From positions 120,672 to 184,671 of the forward strand of contig JAEYOK010000039.1 of NCBI GenBank assembly GCA_023411795.1: a DNA stretch of 64,000 nt. The letters are read 5' to 3'. Under the pieces are notes generated by a model that saw only the letters and a program-made list of their open reading frames with translations, was not told the DNA's origin and searched no databases. This document shows positions 51,569 through 61,364 of this stretch, piece after piece. The position numbers and the translations under genes are program-made. Numbering within the stretch: position 1 is the stretch's first letter; the number at the start of each line of letters is the position of its first letter. This stretch comes from Bacillota bacterium (GTDB lineage Bacteria; Bacillota; Clostridia; DSM-8532).

Positions 51569-54500
51569 ATGCACTCCGAGAATGTTCTGGAACGCTTTCA
51601 TCCTGCGGTGCGCAGATGGTTTACTGAAAATATCGGTACCCCAAGTGAACCTCAGATTTTAGGCTGGCCTGAGATACAGGCAGGAAAAAATGTACTTATA
51701 AGTGCACCAACCGGCGCCGGTAAAACATTGGCTGCTTTTTTGGAGAGCATCAACTATCTGCTTAAAAGTGGACTGGAGGATTCTCTTCCCGATGGTGTAT
51801 TCATTCTATATGTGTCACCTCTGAAAGCATTGAATAATGATATATACAAGAACCTTGACATCCCGCTGGAAGGTATAAAAAAGGAATGTGAGAAGGCAGG
51901 TCTAGTCTTCCCTGATATACGCAAGGCTGTTCGTACCGGGGATACTCCTCAAAATGAGCGTCAGAGAATGCTTAAAAAACCGCCCCACATACTTATCACC
52001 ACTCCCGAATCTTTATATCTAATGCTTACTTCTAAAAAAGCATCCGCATTTTTAAAAAATGTCCGTTATCTCATTGTTGATGAAATTCATACCATGCTTG
52101 GAACCAAACGCGGGGTTCATCTTGCTTTATCTATTGGGCGTCTTGAGCACCTTACCGGCCACGAACTTGTGAGAATCGGACTTTCTGCAACAGTAAATCC
52201 TATCGAATCTGCAGCAAATTATCTGGGAGGCTTGATAAAAAATGATACTGGTTATATTCAAAGACCTGTTTCAATTATTGCTCCGAGAATGGAAAGAAAC
52301 AAGGATCTTTCTATCCATATGCCTGTATCGGATTATCGTGCTCTCGAACAGGGCAGCATTTGGCCCGAAATTTACGACAGTATTTTTAAGTTAGTTCAGG
52401 CACATAAATCCACCATAGTATTTGTGAATAACCGGGCTGTAGCTGAAAGAGTGGCGGCTAACCTTAACAGTATGACCGATGAAGTCATTTGCAGGCCCCA
52501 TCATGGAAGTCTATCGAAAAGCAAAAGGCTCGAGGTGGAGGATGAGTTTAAAACCGGAAAACTCACCTGCATTATTGCCACTTCCACCCTGGAGCTAGGA
52601 ATTGATGTGGGCAGTGTGGATCTTATGATTCAGGTAGCCTCCCCGACGTCGGTATCAAGCGGTCTTCAGAGACTCGGTCGTGCAGGGCACCGACTTAGTG
52701 CAGTTAGTAAGGGTAGAATTCTTCCAAAAACCCGTGGTGATTTATTAAGAAGTGCATTTATTACCCAACAGATGCTTGAAGGCAATATTGAAAAAGAGAA
52801 AATCCCACTTAACTGTCTTGATATCCTCGCCCAGCACATTGTATCCATGAGCTGTGAAGGCCAATGGACCGAGGACGAAATGCTTGCAGTCATTAGGCCG
52901 GCTTGGTCATATAAAGATTTAAAAGAAGCTGATTTTCGTCGGGTTCTGTCCATGCTGGCAGGTGATTTCGAGCATCAGGAGGATATTCCGGCAAAGCCAA
53001 GGATAATCTGGGACAGGCAGAATAAAACCATTGAGGGAACAACCTACAGCCGGATGCTTGCTGTTAACAGCAGCGGAACAATACCAGACAGAGGTTACTT
53101 TTCTGTTTACCTTGAGGACTATAAAACCCGTATTGGCGAGCTTGACGAAGTCTTTGTGTTTGAAGCCCGTCTCGGTGATAAATTCATGCTGGGTAACTCA
53201 GCCTGGAAAGTACAAAAAATAGAGAAAAACCGGGTAATAGTAGCACCAACAAATAGCGTCGGTGCCAAAACTCCTTTCTGGAACGGTGACGGTATAGGCG
53301 GGCCTTATGAGCAGGGCATCCTGTTTGGTCAGTTTCTAAAGACTCTTTCGGACAAGCTTGATTCAGAGGACTTCCTTTCATATCTGACCTCCTCCACCCT
53401 CCTTGATGAAACCGGTGCTATAAACATTCAAAATTATCTTGTGGATCAGGTGGAGACAATCGGCTGCCTGTCACATGACCGACGAATTGTAATCGAATAC
53501 TTTAAAGATAATGAAGGAGACCAAAAAATTGTTATACATGCTCATTTTGGAGGAAGGGTCAACAGTGTCCTTGCAATACTAATGCAAAAGGTCCTTGAAG
53601 ACACCATAAGATGCCAGGCCTTTGCAAGCCATAGTAACGATGCTATTTTAATTCACATCTACGGCTGCCCTGATTCAATATCCAATGTACTTTCACTTTT
53701 AAAATCTGTGAATGTGGAAAGTGTAATGCTGGATAAAATTCCATCGACTTCACGCTTTTCAATGACTTTCCGCTATAATGCTTACAGAGCCCTTATGATG
53801 GGTGTTCGTAATTTAGGCCAACGCCTTCCCCTTTGGCTCCAACGGCTACGATCAGCTGATGCATTGGAAAACGCCGTAAAATACATGGATCATCCTTTGT
53901 TACTAGAGACTATGAGAGAATGTCTGGATGAGATCTTTGATATACCAAATACCATTAAGGTATTGTCGGATATCAGGTCAGGTAAAATAGAGGTTGTTGA
54001 AAAGAATACCTACTTTCCCTCTCCCTTTGCTTCCGAGCTTATGTTTGAATTTAAATCCATAATGATGTATGCAGAAAAAGATCCCCACCCGGGGAATACA
54101 AGCGGGTCTGTTATTTCGGGAATAGATGCTTTAAATCTATCATACCATCGTGATGAAATAGCTAACCCCCTTAATCCTGAGGCTATAAGAGAAATTACTG
54201 AAAAAAATAATGTATTACAAAAGATAAATGGAGTTACATCAGGTAACGAACTCCATTCCTTGATGTTGATATACGGTGACATAACTTCGGACGAATTACC
54301 TTTTTCACAAGTAGAAATTATGAATCTACTGATACAGCAAAAAAGAGCACTTTATATCGAAGACACTTTTGGCTCCCCAATATACATTGCTGCAGAGGAA
54401 GCTGACTTGTATAAAACAGCTACAGGAATTGAAGGAACTTCCACTTGGACAGAAGATGAAGCAATCAACAGAATTATCAGAAGATATTCCCGATATCGCA

Positions 54501-55915
54501 GCCCCTTCACCATAGATGACATCAAGTTTCGTTATGGTTTTAATCAACTAAAGACTGAGCGGGCAATCAAGAAAAATAAATCTGATGGTATTCTGGTAAC
54601 CGGCCATTTTCTTAAGTCCAATGATGAATTATGTCATGTAAAGATTTATGAAGCAATAATCCGCAAGGAAAGTATGATAAAAACCAATGAAGTAGTAGCC
54701 CGGGATGCCGCTGTCTATGCAGCTTTCCTTCCAGATTGGCAGAAGGTCGGCTCCGACACTGTAAGCCCCGAAACCTCCCTTATAGATACCATCCATCTTA
54801 TGGAAGGGCTGTATCTACCCATCGAGTATTGGGAAACAATCGTTTTTCCTGCACGGGTAAAAGGCTATTCACCTGCCTTACTTGACCGGATTTGTGCCTC
54901 AGGCAAGGTGTTTTGGAGGATATCCGCCGAAAGCCCTGATAAGAAGCCAACATTAGCGTGGTATTGTATTGAAAATCTTTCACTGGACACCGAGCCGGAG
55001 CTTCAACTAGAATCGGATATTGATGAAATATCAGAGAAGGTACTCCATACCCTTAAATCAAGGGGAGCCTGCTTTACTCATGTACTCTCTACATTTGCAG
55101 GTATCCAGTCAAGCGAGTTGCTTGAAATCCTTGAACGTTTAGTGTATAAGGGGCTCGTTGTAAACGATTCCTTTATTTCGATACGCTATTTCCTAAATAA
55201 ACCCGATTTAAGTAAAAGAATGAATGCCGTACCTGAAAGAGACAGGGTGCTTAAAGCACGCCGAGTCGCACATGCAGTCTCAAAGCCTGAAATGGGACGA
55301 TGGGAAATTGCTTGGCCTATAAAAGAGGAAGACCTTCAGAAGCTCTTGGACCGTTGGTTATCCAGATATGGTTTTCTTTCCAAAGAGATTTTCTCCCTTG
55401 AGAATTCAGGCTTTTCATGGGTTGATGGATACGAAGCATTAAAACTGCGTGATTACGCCGGTGATATTTTAAGAGGATACTTCTTTAAGGGTATTTCAGG
55501 AATACAGTTTATGCTTCCCGATGCCTGGCAAAAGCTCGAAAGTCCTGAGGACATGCAGGTAATTAATGCCTGCGACCCATCTCAGGTATACGGCAGGATT
55601 ATCCCCCATAGTGAGAGTGAGCTTAATTTCACAAATGTCCCGGGAACTGTAATTGTTATGAACTCAGGTAAACCGGTACTTGTTCTTGAGCGATTCGGAG
55701 AAAGTATATCATTTGACGGAGATATAGAACTAATATCTAAAGCCGCTCAGGCCTTCACCAATGAATTCAATAAAAAAAGAGTTTGGCCGGACCGCAAGAA
55801 AATAAATGTGAAATACTGGCCTGAAGAAAAAGACCGGAGAGAACTGCTGCAAACCGCTTTAGATAGTGCCGGATTTAAAAGTGAAATAATGAAAATGATT
55901 TTGTATCGAAGCTAG
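51569..55915 (+). CDS. lhr: Lhr-type large ATP-dependent helicase
   Basis: 1448 residues, full-length Lhr. Superfamily 2 core: Walker A APTGAGKTL (residues 46-54), motif II VDEIHTM (DEIH), motif III GLSATV, motif IV VFVNNRAVAERVA, motifs V-VI STLELGIDVGSVDLMIQ and SGLQRLGRAGHR. The winged-helix and beta-barrel parts of the Lhr core follow. The last 900 residues form the Lhr C-terminal domain with repeated winged-helix units (RRYSRYRSPFTIDDI) and are complete. Lhr unwinds RNA:DNA hybrids 3' to 5' in DNA repair. Ribosome site GAGGTGG at 4-5 nt. Monocistronic, with a terminator on both sides of the next gene pair. Confidence 0.92.
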   Translation: MHSENVLERFHPAVRRWFTENIGTPSEPQILGWPEIQAGKNVLISAPTGAGKTLAAFLESINYLLKSGLEDSLPDGVFILYVSPLKALNNDIYKNLDIPLEGIKKECEKAGLVFPDIRKAVRTGDTPQNERQRMLKKPPHILITTPESLYLMLTSKKASAFLKNVRYLIVDEIHTMLGTKRGVHLALSIGRLEHLTGHELVRIGLSATVNPIESAANYLGGLIKNDTGYIQRPVSIIAPRMERNKDLSIHMPVSDYRALEQGSIWPEIYDSIFKLVQAHKSTIVFVNNRAVAERVAANLNSMTDEVICRPHHGSLSKSKRLEVEDEFKTGKLTCIIATSTLELGIDVGSVDLMIQVASPTSVSSGLQRLGRAGHRLSAVSKGRILPKTRGDLLRSAFITQQMLEGNIEKEKIPLNCLDILAQHIVSMSCEGQWTEDEMLAVIRPAWSYKDLKEADFRRVLSMLAGDFEHQEDIPAKPRIIWDRQNKTIEGTTYSRMLAVNSSGTIPDRGYFSVYLEDYKTRIGELDEVFVFEARLGDKFMLGNSAWKVQKIEKNRVIVAPTNSVGAKTPFWNGDGIGGPYEQGILFGQFLKTLSDKLDSEDFLSYLTSSTLLDETGAINIQNYLVDQVETIGCLSHDRRIVIEYFKDNEGDQKIVIHAHFGGRVNSVLAILMQKVLEDTIRCQAFASHSNDAILIHIYGCPDSISNVLSLLKSVNVESVMLDKIPSTSRFSMTFRYNAYRALMMGVRNLGQRLPLWLQRLRSADALENAVKYMDHPLLLETMRECLDEIFDIPNTIKVLSDIRSGKIEVVEKNTYFPSPFASELMFEFKSIMMYAEKDPHPGNTSGSVISGIDALNLSYHRDEIANPLNPEAIREITEKNNVLQKINGVTSGNELHSLMLIYGDITSDELPFSQVEIMNLLIQQKRALYIEDTFGSPIYIAAEEADLYKTATGIEGTSTWTEDEAINRIIRRYSRYRSPFTIDDIKFRYGFNQLKTERAIKKNKSDGILVTGHFLKSNDELCHVKIYEAIIRKESMIKTNEVVARDAAVYAAFLPDWQKVGSDTVSPETSLIDTIHLMEGLYLPIEYWETIVFPARVKGYSPALLDRICASGKVFWRISAESPDKKPTLAWYCIENLSLDTEPELQLESDIDEISEKVLHTLKSRGACFTHVLSTFAGIQSSELLEILERLVYKGLVVNDSFISIRYFLNKPDLSKRMNAVPERDRVLKARRVAHAVSKPEMGRWEIAWPIKEEDLQKLLDRWLSRYGFLSKEIFSLENSGFSWVDGYEALKLRDYAGDILRGYFFKGISGIQFMLPDAWQKLESPEDMQVINACDPSQVYGRIIPHSESELNFTNVPGTVIVMNSGKPVLVLERFGESISFDGDIELISKAAQAFTNEFNKKRVWPDRKKINVKYWPEEKDRRELLQTALDSAGFKSEIMKMILYRS

Positions 55916-55923
55916 TTACACAA

Positions 55924-55953
55924 AAAAGCCATCCTGCTAACAGGTTGGCTTTT
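55924..55953. terminator. bidirectional terminator after lhr
   Basis: AAAAGCCA / TGGCTTTT with an inner CCTG / CAGG stem separated by a T-T mismatch; flanked by A- and T-runs, so it can serve lhr (plus) and the convergent FMN-binding gene (minus). Confidence 0.8.
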
Positions 55954-55957
55954 ATTA

Positions 55958-56407
55958 TTATCGTGCCTTTTCAAGTGCATCCTCCAGAGCCTTTAGGTGA
56001 GCTTTGCAGGTAATGGTCGCACCACTTATGACGTCTACCTGCAGTGTTTGAGAACTAATCACATCGTTGAAAAAATCATCAATACCTCGGTCATCTTTTA
56101 GTTTCTGAGGCTTTCCCTCTTTGTCTAAAGCTCCTTTCAGTATTTTGACATTTGAAAGCTTACCCTCTGAAATCGTAGCCTCAACGGTGGCATTTCTGAA
56201 TTGGGCCCCAGTACTTTTGAACTCCCCTATATAGCTACCGTTTTTAAGATCCTTAAAGTTAATGTCTGCAAAAGTCAAATCATTGATTTCACGCCTTCCC
56301 GGTGCATCAGCCATAATTCCGCCAATGAGTCCTGCTGCAATCAGCCCTACAATAATAAGCAGAATCCACATTTTTCTTTTCCCCTTTCTTTTCGCAGGAT
56401 TTTTCAT
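55958..56407 (-). CDS. membrane-anchored FMN-binding domain protein
   Basis: 149 residues. One N-terminal membrane helix (about 13-32) after a strongly basic start (KNPAKRKGKRK), then an FMN_bind domain outside the membrane. The motif DVISGATIT at 125-133 is the recognition sequence for covalent FMN attachment by ApbE, with Thr131 as the expected target. ApbE is encoded immediately upstream (14 nt), so the pair should form a flavinylated extracytoplasmic electron carrier. Last gene of a five-gene operon. Electron donor and acceptor are unknown. Confidence 0.88.
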   Translation of the reverse strand: MKNPAKRKGKRKMWILLIIVGLIAAGLIGGIMADAPGRREINDLTFADINFKDLKNGSYIGEFKSTGAQFRNATVEATISEGKLSNVKILKGALDKEGKPQKLKDDRGIDDFFNDVISSQTLQVDVISGATITCKAHLKALEDALEKAR

Positions 56408-56421
56408 TATTTTCAGCTCCT

Positions 56422-57402
56422 TTATATAAATACTGGATTCAGTCCTTTAACAGCTTGATAACATTCTTTTATATCCCGTGTGACAAAGACCTGCTGACTG
56501 TCATCAACCAACACTGCCTCAGTTCCGGGAAAATGAGAAAGAAATTCCCGTCCTTTATCCATACCCGCTATAAATACCGCAGTTGACAGTACATCGGCAA
56601 TCATTGCACTGTCAGCTATCACTGTCACGCTGAGCAATCCTGACACTGCAGGAAATCCTGTTGTTGGATCAAGGATATGATGCCATCTCTTACCTTCAGT
56701 ATCAATAAAATATCTTTCATAGTCACCTGAAGTAACTACTGCCTTGTCAGTTACCTTTACTGCTCCCAGCAGGCAGCCTTTGTACCTTGGATGACGGATG
56801 CCTACGCACCATGAAGTACCGTCGGGTTTATTCCCCAGTGTTGAAACATTTCCGCCTATATTGACGAATGCTGATGTTATACCATATTCTTTGAGTATTT
56901 TTATTAACCGGTCACTTGCATAACCTTTTGCTATACCGCCTAGATCAATTGATTGGCCCTTTCTTCTGAGACTTACCGTTTCCTTTTCTGAATCCAGTAC
57001 TAAGTCATGAAAATTAACAAGAGGTAGTAGCCTTTGTATTTCTGATAGCTTCGGTACATGAAATGAATGCTTATAGTCCCACAAATCAACCAATGGGGCT
57101 ATAGTAATATCAAACAAGCCGCATGAAATTTGGGAAAGCATTATGGAGCACGAAAGTACTTCATATACTTCAGGGCTTATCTTCACACATCCTTTTCCAG
57201 CAGACTGATTGATATTGGCAATAATACTGCCGGGTATGAAGCGGCTCAGAGCCTTTTCCAACCTTATAAGTTCTGCATTGGTATGTTCGATCGCCTCTTC
57301 CGATTTTTCTCCAAATGCCCTTAAGGTTATTTCGGTATTCATACCAAAGCTTTTAAAATCTTTTATCGATGTTCGTTCATTACTCATGTCATCCAAATCC
57401 AT
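56422..57402 (-). CDS. apbE: FAD:protein FMN transferase
   Basis: About 326 residues. Family motifs: FGMNTEITLRAFG, the SIDLGGIAKGYASDRLI flavin site, FVNIGGNVSTLG, WHHILDPTTGFPA and the metal-binding Asp/Ser near VIADSAMIADVLSTA. It transfers FMN from FAD to the Thr of the FMN_bind protein. No clear signal peptide or lipobox is visible. Start placed at 57402; ATG 57387 is an alternative, and the frame is open to 57462. Overlaps the preceding gene by about 14 nt, so all five genes are tightly coupled. Confidence 0.9.
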   Translation of the reverse strand: MDLDDMSNERTSIKDFKSFGMNTEITLRAFGEKSEEAIEHTNAELIRLEKALSRFIPGSIIANINQSAGKGCVKISPEVYEVLSCSIMLSQISCGLFDITIAPLVDLWDYKHSFHVPKLSEIQRLLPLVNFHDLVLDSEKETVSLRRKGQSIDLGGIAKGYASDRLIKILKEYGITSAFVNIGGNVSTLGNKPDGTSWCVGIRHPRYKGCLLGAVKVTDKAVVTSGDYERYFIDTEGKRWHHILDPTTGFPAVSGLLSVTVIADSAMIADVLSTAVFIAGMDKGREFLSHFPGTEAVLVDDSQQVFVTRDIKECYQAVKGLNPVFI

Positions 57403-58147
57403 AATATCTTGTACCTGAAATGCTGCTTTGGGTTGCCTCAGGTATCTTGCTTCCAAATCCACCTGTGGCGTTTCTTGTCAGCCCTAAAATAATCTTGAAG
57501 CGGTAAGATAAGCTCTTGAATTTTGAGGGTTTTGCTACCGGTATTTTTTTAGGTTCCTCACCATTACTTAGATAAATCCCAATTCCTTCCTCCTGATAAC
57601 GGTGTAAAATATGGGATAAATCGTTTTGTATTGCTTCTGATCGAACAATAACCTTATTAATTCCCTCTTTTAAAAGAAATGAAGCGGAGGGCATATCCTG
57701 AGGGAAAACGCACCAGCGGTTATCATATGTACCGGGCAGCTTTCCGCTGCCTGACATCCTGTTTGAGTCCAGCATGAATACAGGAGGGGCATCTGGTCGT
57801 ATATTGCATGTGATTAGGTCATCAGCTCCTTTATACAAGGCTGATACAATTTCATGAACCTTTACAATATGTGTTGAGTATTGAACACTTACTCCATTAT
57901 AAAGGGGAACAGGCCGATAGCCTAAACGTGCTAATGCCAGACTCTCTATAACTCCGCTGTGTTTGGGCAAGTCAACTATTATCATTGTATGTTTCTCAAC
58001 ACTGTTGATCCATTTAAGCTCCGGTATATCCAGCTTCTCAGCATTATATGCAGCAGGTTGGCGAATGAACAAAACAGGCTTTGCCCATTGCGTCCATAAA
58101 GCATCGTCAGGTGCCCAAATCTTATATGTTTCCAGATTATTCATCAT
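57389..58147 (-). CDS. unrecognised 252-residue protein in the ATP-grasp/ApbE operon
   Basis: I do not recognise this protein. It has no membrane helix or signal peptide. Residues 50-90 (TMIIVDLPKHSGVIESLALA, GYRPVPLYNG) and 120-185 look like alternating beta-strands and helices, a possible Rossmann-like fold. A basic C-terminal tail (KPSKFKSLSYRFKI) follows. It overlaps the ATP-grasp gene by 11 nt and apbE by about 14 nt, with a good AAGGAGAG site, so it is clearly expressed with them. A partner or substrate-handling role for the ATP-grasp enzyme is a guess from context. Confidence 0.75.
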   Translation of the reverse strand: MMNNLETYKIWAPDDALWTQWAKPVLFIRQPAAYNAEKLDIPELKWINSVEKHTMIIVDLPKHSGVIESLALARLGYRPVPLYNGVSVQYSTHIVKVHEIVSALYKGADDLITCNIRPDAPPVFMLDSNRMSGSGKLPGTYDNRWCVFPQDMPSASFLLKEGINKVIVRSEAIQNDLSHILHRYQEEGIGIYLSNGEEPKKIPVAKPSKFKSLSYRFKIILGLTRNATGGFGSKIPEATQSSISGTRYYGFG

Positions 58148-59366
58148 TTTGATTTCTCTCCTTCAAAACCAGTAATGATATATCCTTCGCTCTATAATCA
58201 ATTCGTGGATAAGGACTAATTCTCCCATAAAAACCAGCACTCTTTCCGTTAACCGTAAACACTCCAACACATAGATGGTAAGTCTCACCGTTTGAATCGG
58301 TTAACGGTTGACTAGTAAACTTGCGTTGAGCAACCCAATTGCCGGGGTCCCAACGCACCGCTTTTTTAATTAATTTATGTTCTTTTTCGGTTATAGCACC
58401 GGTGATTGAAATCCCCTCTCCGACCCTTCCTAAAGCCGGCTTATATATCCAGTCTTCATCATTCCGTTTAATTGATTTGGGACTCTTTGTCTCTGGTAAT
58501 AGCTGCTTCCATGTAGGTATATTGATACCTAACTCATCCCAGACCAAAGGTAATCGTTTCGATTGAGTGAGTATGGCTACAGGATGATTGCAGGATGGCG
58601 TCAAACAATCATAATACCCACTCCAATCAGATTTCCTAGGTAAATTGGTCAGCCATTCCAATGGAAAAAAACGCGCTATCCCATCTATTGGGCCTTCATT
58701 ACCTTCAATCAAGCAGAATGCTTTTTTGTCCTTCCATACTATATGGTCCGGTGCCGCGAAAACGGTTTGATGCCCATGGGCCTGAAAATAGTCACTTATA
58801 AACTCCATAACCTGGCGGTCGTCCGAATAGGATGTTGCATGAACAAATGCAATGGTACCATTTTCTTTGACCCGCTCCGAAAATGCTTCCAATAGGCTTT
58901 TAGCCACATGATGCCGAGGTGTGAAACCATCAAAATATTTACATACTATTTCAGGTAAAACTGAGGCCTCAGCAAATCCTCCCGGCACATCACTATTGAC
59001 TTCTGATATTGCCCACCCGTTTGGCGTAGGATGAAAATCAAACCGCATTAATCGGATGTTATTGCTTCTTTCATAGCCGGATAATTGTTGAACGGTATTT
59101 ATAATTTTCTTAGGAAGACCCAGCTTCTTTACCAAAGGTAACTTATGGATTAGTGCCTCTTCCATCATCATGGTTTCTTCCGATAACTGTTCGGCCCATA
59201 CTTCTAACTGTTTAGCAGTCTCTTGATTAATCAGAATAGCGTGCTTAGCAACAGTATTATGATCGCCAACCTGGGGGTCCCATTTATAGGCTTTAAATAT
59301 CACATCATAACGATATTCAGAATATTTATCTTCAGGAATTGATACCAACTCAATAGAATTTTTCAT
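58137..59366 (-). CDS. glutathionylspermidine-synthase-like ATP-grasp enzyme
   Basis: 409 residues resembling the ligase half of glutathionylspermidine synthase and E. coli YjfC. Conserved features: the MRFDFHPTPNGWAISEVNSD block, an ATP-grasp core with DWIYKPALGRVGEGISI and the metal-binding PYPRIDYRAKD end. The amidase domain of true GspSA is absent. It should form an amide bond between a carboxylate and an amine using ATP. Glutathione is unlikely in this anaerobe, so the real substrates are probably a peptide or polyamine. Starts in an ATGA overlap with the DUF350 gene. Confidence 0.82.
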   Translation of the reverse strand: MKNSIELVSIPEDKYSEYRYDVIFKAYKWDPQVGDHNTVAKHAILINQETAKQLEVWAEQLSEETMMMEEALIHKLPLVKKLGLPKKIINTVQQLSGYERSNNIRLMRFDFHPTPNGWAISEVNSDVPGGFAEASVLPEIVCKYFDGFTPRHHVAKSLLEAFSERVKENGTIAFVHATSYSDDRQVMEFISDYFQAHGHQTVFAAPDHIVWKDKKAFCLIEGNEGPIDGIARFFPLEWLTNLPRKSDWSGYYDCLTPSCNHPVAILTQSKRLPLVWDELGINIPTWKQLLPETKSPKSIKRNDEDWIYKPALGRVGEGISITGAITEKEHKLIKKAVRWDPGNWVAQRKFTSQPLTDSNGETYHLCVGVFTVNGKSAGFYGRISPYPRIDYRAKDISLLVLKERNQNDE

Positions 59367-60220
59367 AAGGTAACTCCTAAAAGTCCTGCCGGTATAATTC
59401 CATAGGATGGATTTTGAATCAATGGAAACATCATTATACTAACGATTGCAATAATAATATATAGGATTCCCCAGTATATTGAGCTAAACGTATAATTTTC
59501 ATTGATGTCCTGTCTCAATTTTGCCTTATTTATGTAAGAACGTTCAACCAACAGTGCTAACAGAGTTAAAGGTAAAACGGGCCAACCTACTAAAAATTCC
59601 ACTATTGTCATGTAGAAGGAGGTCCAGTCCCCAGCCGATGCTCTTCCTAAAATAATTCCTGCCGCAAGCAGATACGCCCCGAAGCGTATTCCGCAATAGA
59701 TGTCCCGCTCCAGTGAAACTCTCTCAAAAACCTGTGTGAATTTATTCATTATCAAGCCGAGAACAATCCACGAGACTAGCCCTAATCCGCCGGCAAATAT
59801 AACACACCACCAACCCGGACCATCTCCTATATTAGCTCCCGAATATATTATCGTTAATCCGAGAAAAGCTCCTGTAATGGTAAATACTGCTGCCTTATTC
59901 TTATTATTCAAAGCATCATCAATCCAAGAAAGGTCAAAGAAATAAAACATTAGTTTTAAACCTATGAAAACCCAGGTGAAACCGAGGAGAATATAAAATA
60001 TTAGGTATATAAAGTCATTCACCACATCAAAAGATGCCAAAACTCTGAGTGTATATAAGATAATAAAAAACGATAGTATAGGTAGAAGACCGAACACTAA
60101 TTTTATTATTTTATTCTTTTCAGAGGGCCAAATGCCGCCTAATTTTCTATACCAGGAAATGAGGCTTAAAAAAGAATAATATCCAGAAAACGCAAAAATT
60201 ATTATCTCTAAACCGTCCAT
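59363..60220 (-). CDS. DUF350-like polytopic membrane protein
   Basis: 285 residues with about eight helices. The middle (AAVFTITGAFLGLTIIYSGA and DIYCGIRFGAYLLAAGIILG then RASAGDW) resembles the DUF350 repeat found in YjfL, which is encoded near the ATP-grasp gene yjfC in E. coli. First gene of the operon, ATGA-coupled to the ATP-grasp gene. Perhaps it anchors or exports the product of the ATP-grasp enzyme. Molecular function is unknown. Confidence 0.72.
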   Translation of the reverse strand: MDGLEIIIFAFSGYYSFLSLISWYRKLGGIWPSEKNKIIKLVFGLLPILSFFIILYTLRVLASFDVVNDFIYLIFYILLGFTWVFIGLKLMFYFFDLSWIDDALNNKNKAAVFTITGAFLGLTIIYSGANIGDGPGWWCVIFAGGLGLVSWIVLGLIMNKFTQVFERVSLERDIYCGIRFGAYLLAAGIILGRASAGDWTSFYMTIVEFLVGWPVLPLTLLALLVERSYINKAKLRQDINENYTFSSIYWGILYIIIAIVSIMMFPLIQNPSYGIIPAGLLGVTL

Positions 60221-60361
60221 AAAACCTCTTACATTTTTCTTATAATTTGCTGAGTTTTACCGGTTGTCTAGCCATATATTAATAATATATTCCTGTCATG
60301 ATAAATTCAAGATTAACAAAGAATAAGTTTATAATACTTTTTAGGAAAAGACAAAAATCAT

Positions 60362-60391
60362 ATGACAAAACTTCAATAATCAGCATATAAT
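60362..60391 (+). promoter_or_regulatory. promoter of trxB
   Basis: ATGACA (60362-60367) and a perfect TATAAT (60386-60391) with an 18-nt spacer, 55 nt before the start codon. Confidence 0.6.
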
Positions 60392-60446
60392 CAAATAAAC
60401 TGGGTAAGTATTTTCACTCGCAACACTCACTTCTTGGAGGGCATAT

Positions 60447-61364
60447 ATGTTTGACGTAATTATTATAGGTGGTGGTCCGGCAGGGTTTACCACCGCACTT
60501 TACACAGCAAGAGCCGGATTGAACACAATGATTTTAGAAAAGGCATCCTTTGGGGGGCAGATGGCTACAACTACAGATATGGAAAATTACCCAGGGTTTG
60601 AGGAGCCGGTAAATGGGAGTCAATTAGCAGAAAAAATGGCCAAACAAGTACTTAAATTCAATGCAAAGGTCTTAAGGGAAGAAGCTGTCGATATCAATTT
60701 AGACGGCGATGTAAAAACAGTTAAAACTAACACAGAAACATATTTAGCCAAAGCGATAATCCTTTGCATGGGCGCATCTCCAAAAGAACTGGGGCTGTCT
60801 AGGGAAAGGGAACTAAGAGGCTCCGGAATTTCATATTGCGCAACATGTGACGGTAACTTTTTTAAGAACCGTGAAGTTGCTGTGGTGGGAGGAGGAAATA
60901 CTGCAGCAGAGGATGCAATTTATCTTTCAAGACTTTGTACCCAAGTTCATTTGATTCATCGGAGGGATGAAATGCGGGCCACCAAGGTTCTTTCAGATTT
61001 AGTGTTGAATAATCCAAAAGTTATTCCACACTGGAATTCAGTTGTTGAGGAAATACTTGGAGAATATAAAGTAAAGGGATTAAAAATTAGAAATACTCTT
61101 AGTGGCAAAATTGAAGATATAAGCGCAAATGGAGTTTTTATTGCCATAGGCTATTCTCCTGAGACCAAGCTGGTTCAGGGCAAGGTTGAGCTTAACCAGG
61201 ATGGCTATATAAAAACTGATGAAAATATGCAAACTAATATTCCCGGAGTTTTTGCAGCCGGTGATATTCGGGAGAAGACCTTGAGACAAGTGGTCACAGC
61301 AACCTCCGACGGTGCAGCCGCAGCTCAATCGGCCGAAAAATATATTCGTGAGAATATTTATTGA
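60447..61364 (+). CDS. trxB: thioredoxin reductase
   Basis: 305 residues, standard size. FAD motif IIIGGGPAGFTTALYTARAG, redox pair Cys131/Cys134 in SYCATCDGNFF, NAD(P)H site VVGGGNTAAEDAI with HRRDEMRA (the Arg pair favours NADPH), and C-terminal GVFAAGDIREKTLRQVV. It reduces thioredoxin or a related carrier. No thioredoxin gene is adjacent. Good GGAGG site. Its 3' end overlaps the convergent metG by 7 nt. Confidence 0.95.
   Translation: MFDVIIIGGGPAGFTTALYTARAGLNTMILEKASFGGQMATTTDMENYPGFEEPVNGSQLAEKMAKQVLKFNAKVLREEAVDINLDGDVKTVKTNTETYLAKAIILCMGASPKELGLSRERELRGSGISYCATCDGNFFKNREVAVVGGGNTAAEDAIYLSRLCTQVHLIHRRDEMRATKVLSDLVLNNPKVIPHWNSVVEEILGEYKVKGLKIRNTLSGKIEDISANGVFIAIGYSPETKLVQGKVELNQDGYIKTDENMQTNIPGVFAAGDIREKTLRQVVTATSDGAAAAQSAEKYIRENIY

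Noticed and set aside
51351..51662. Open frame between the DUF6512-like gene and lhr
   Set aside because: It has no recognisable protein features and runs out of frame into the start of lhr. The real lhr start has its own ribosome site and -10 box.
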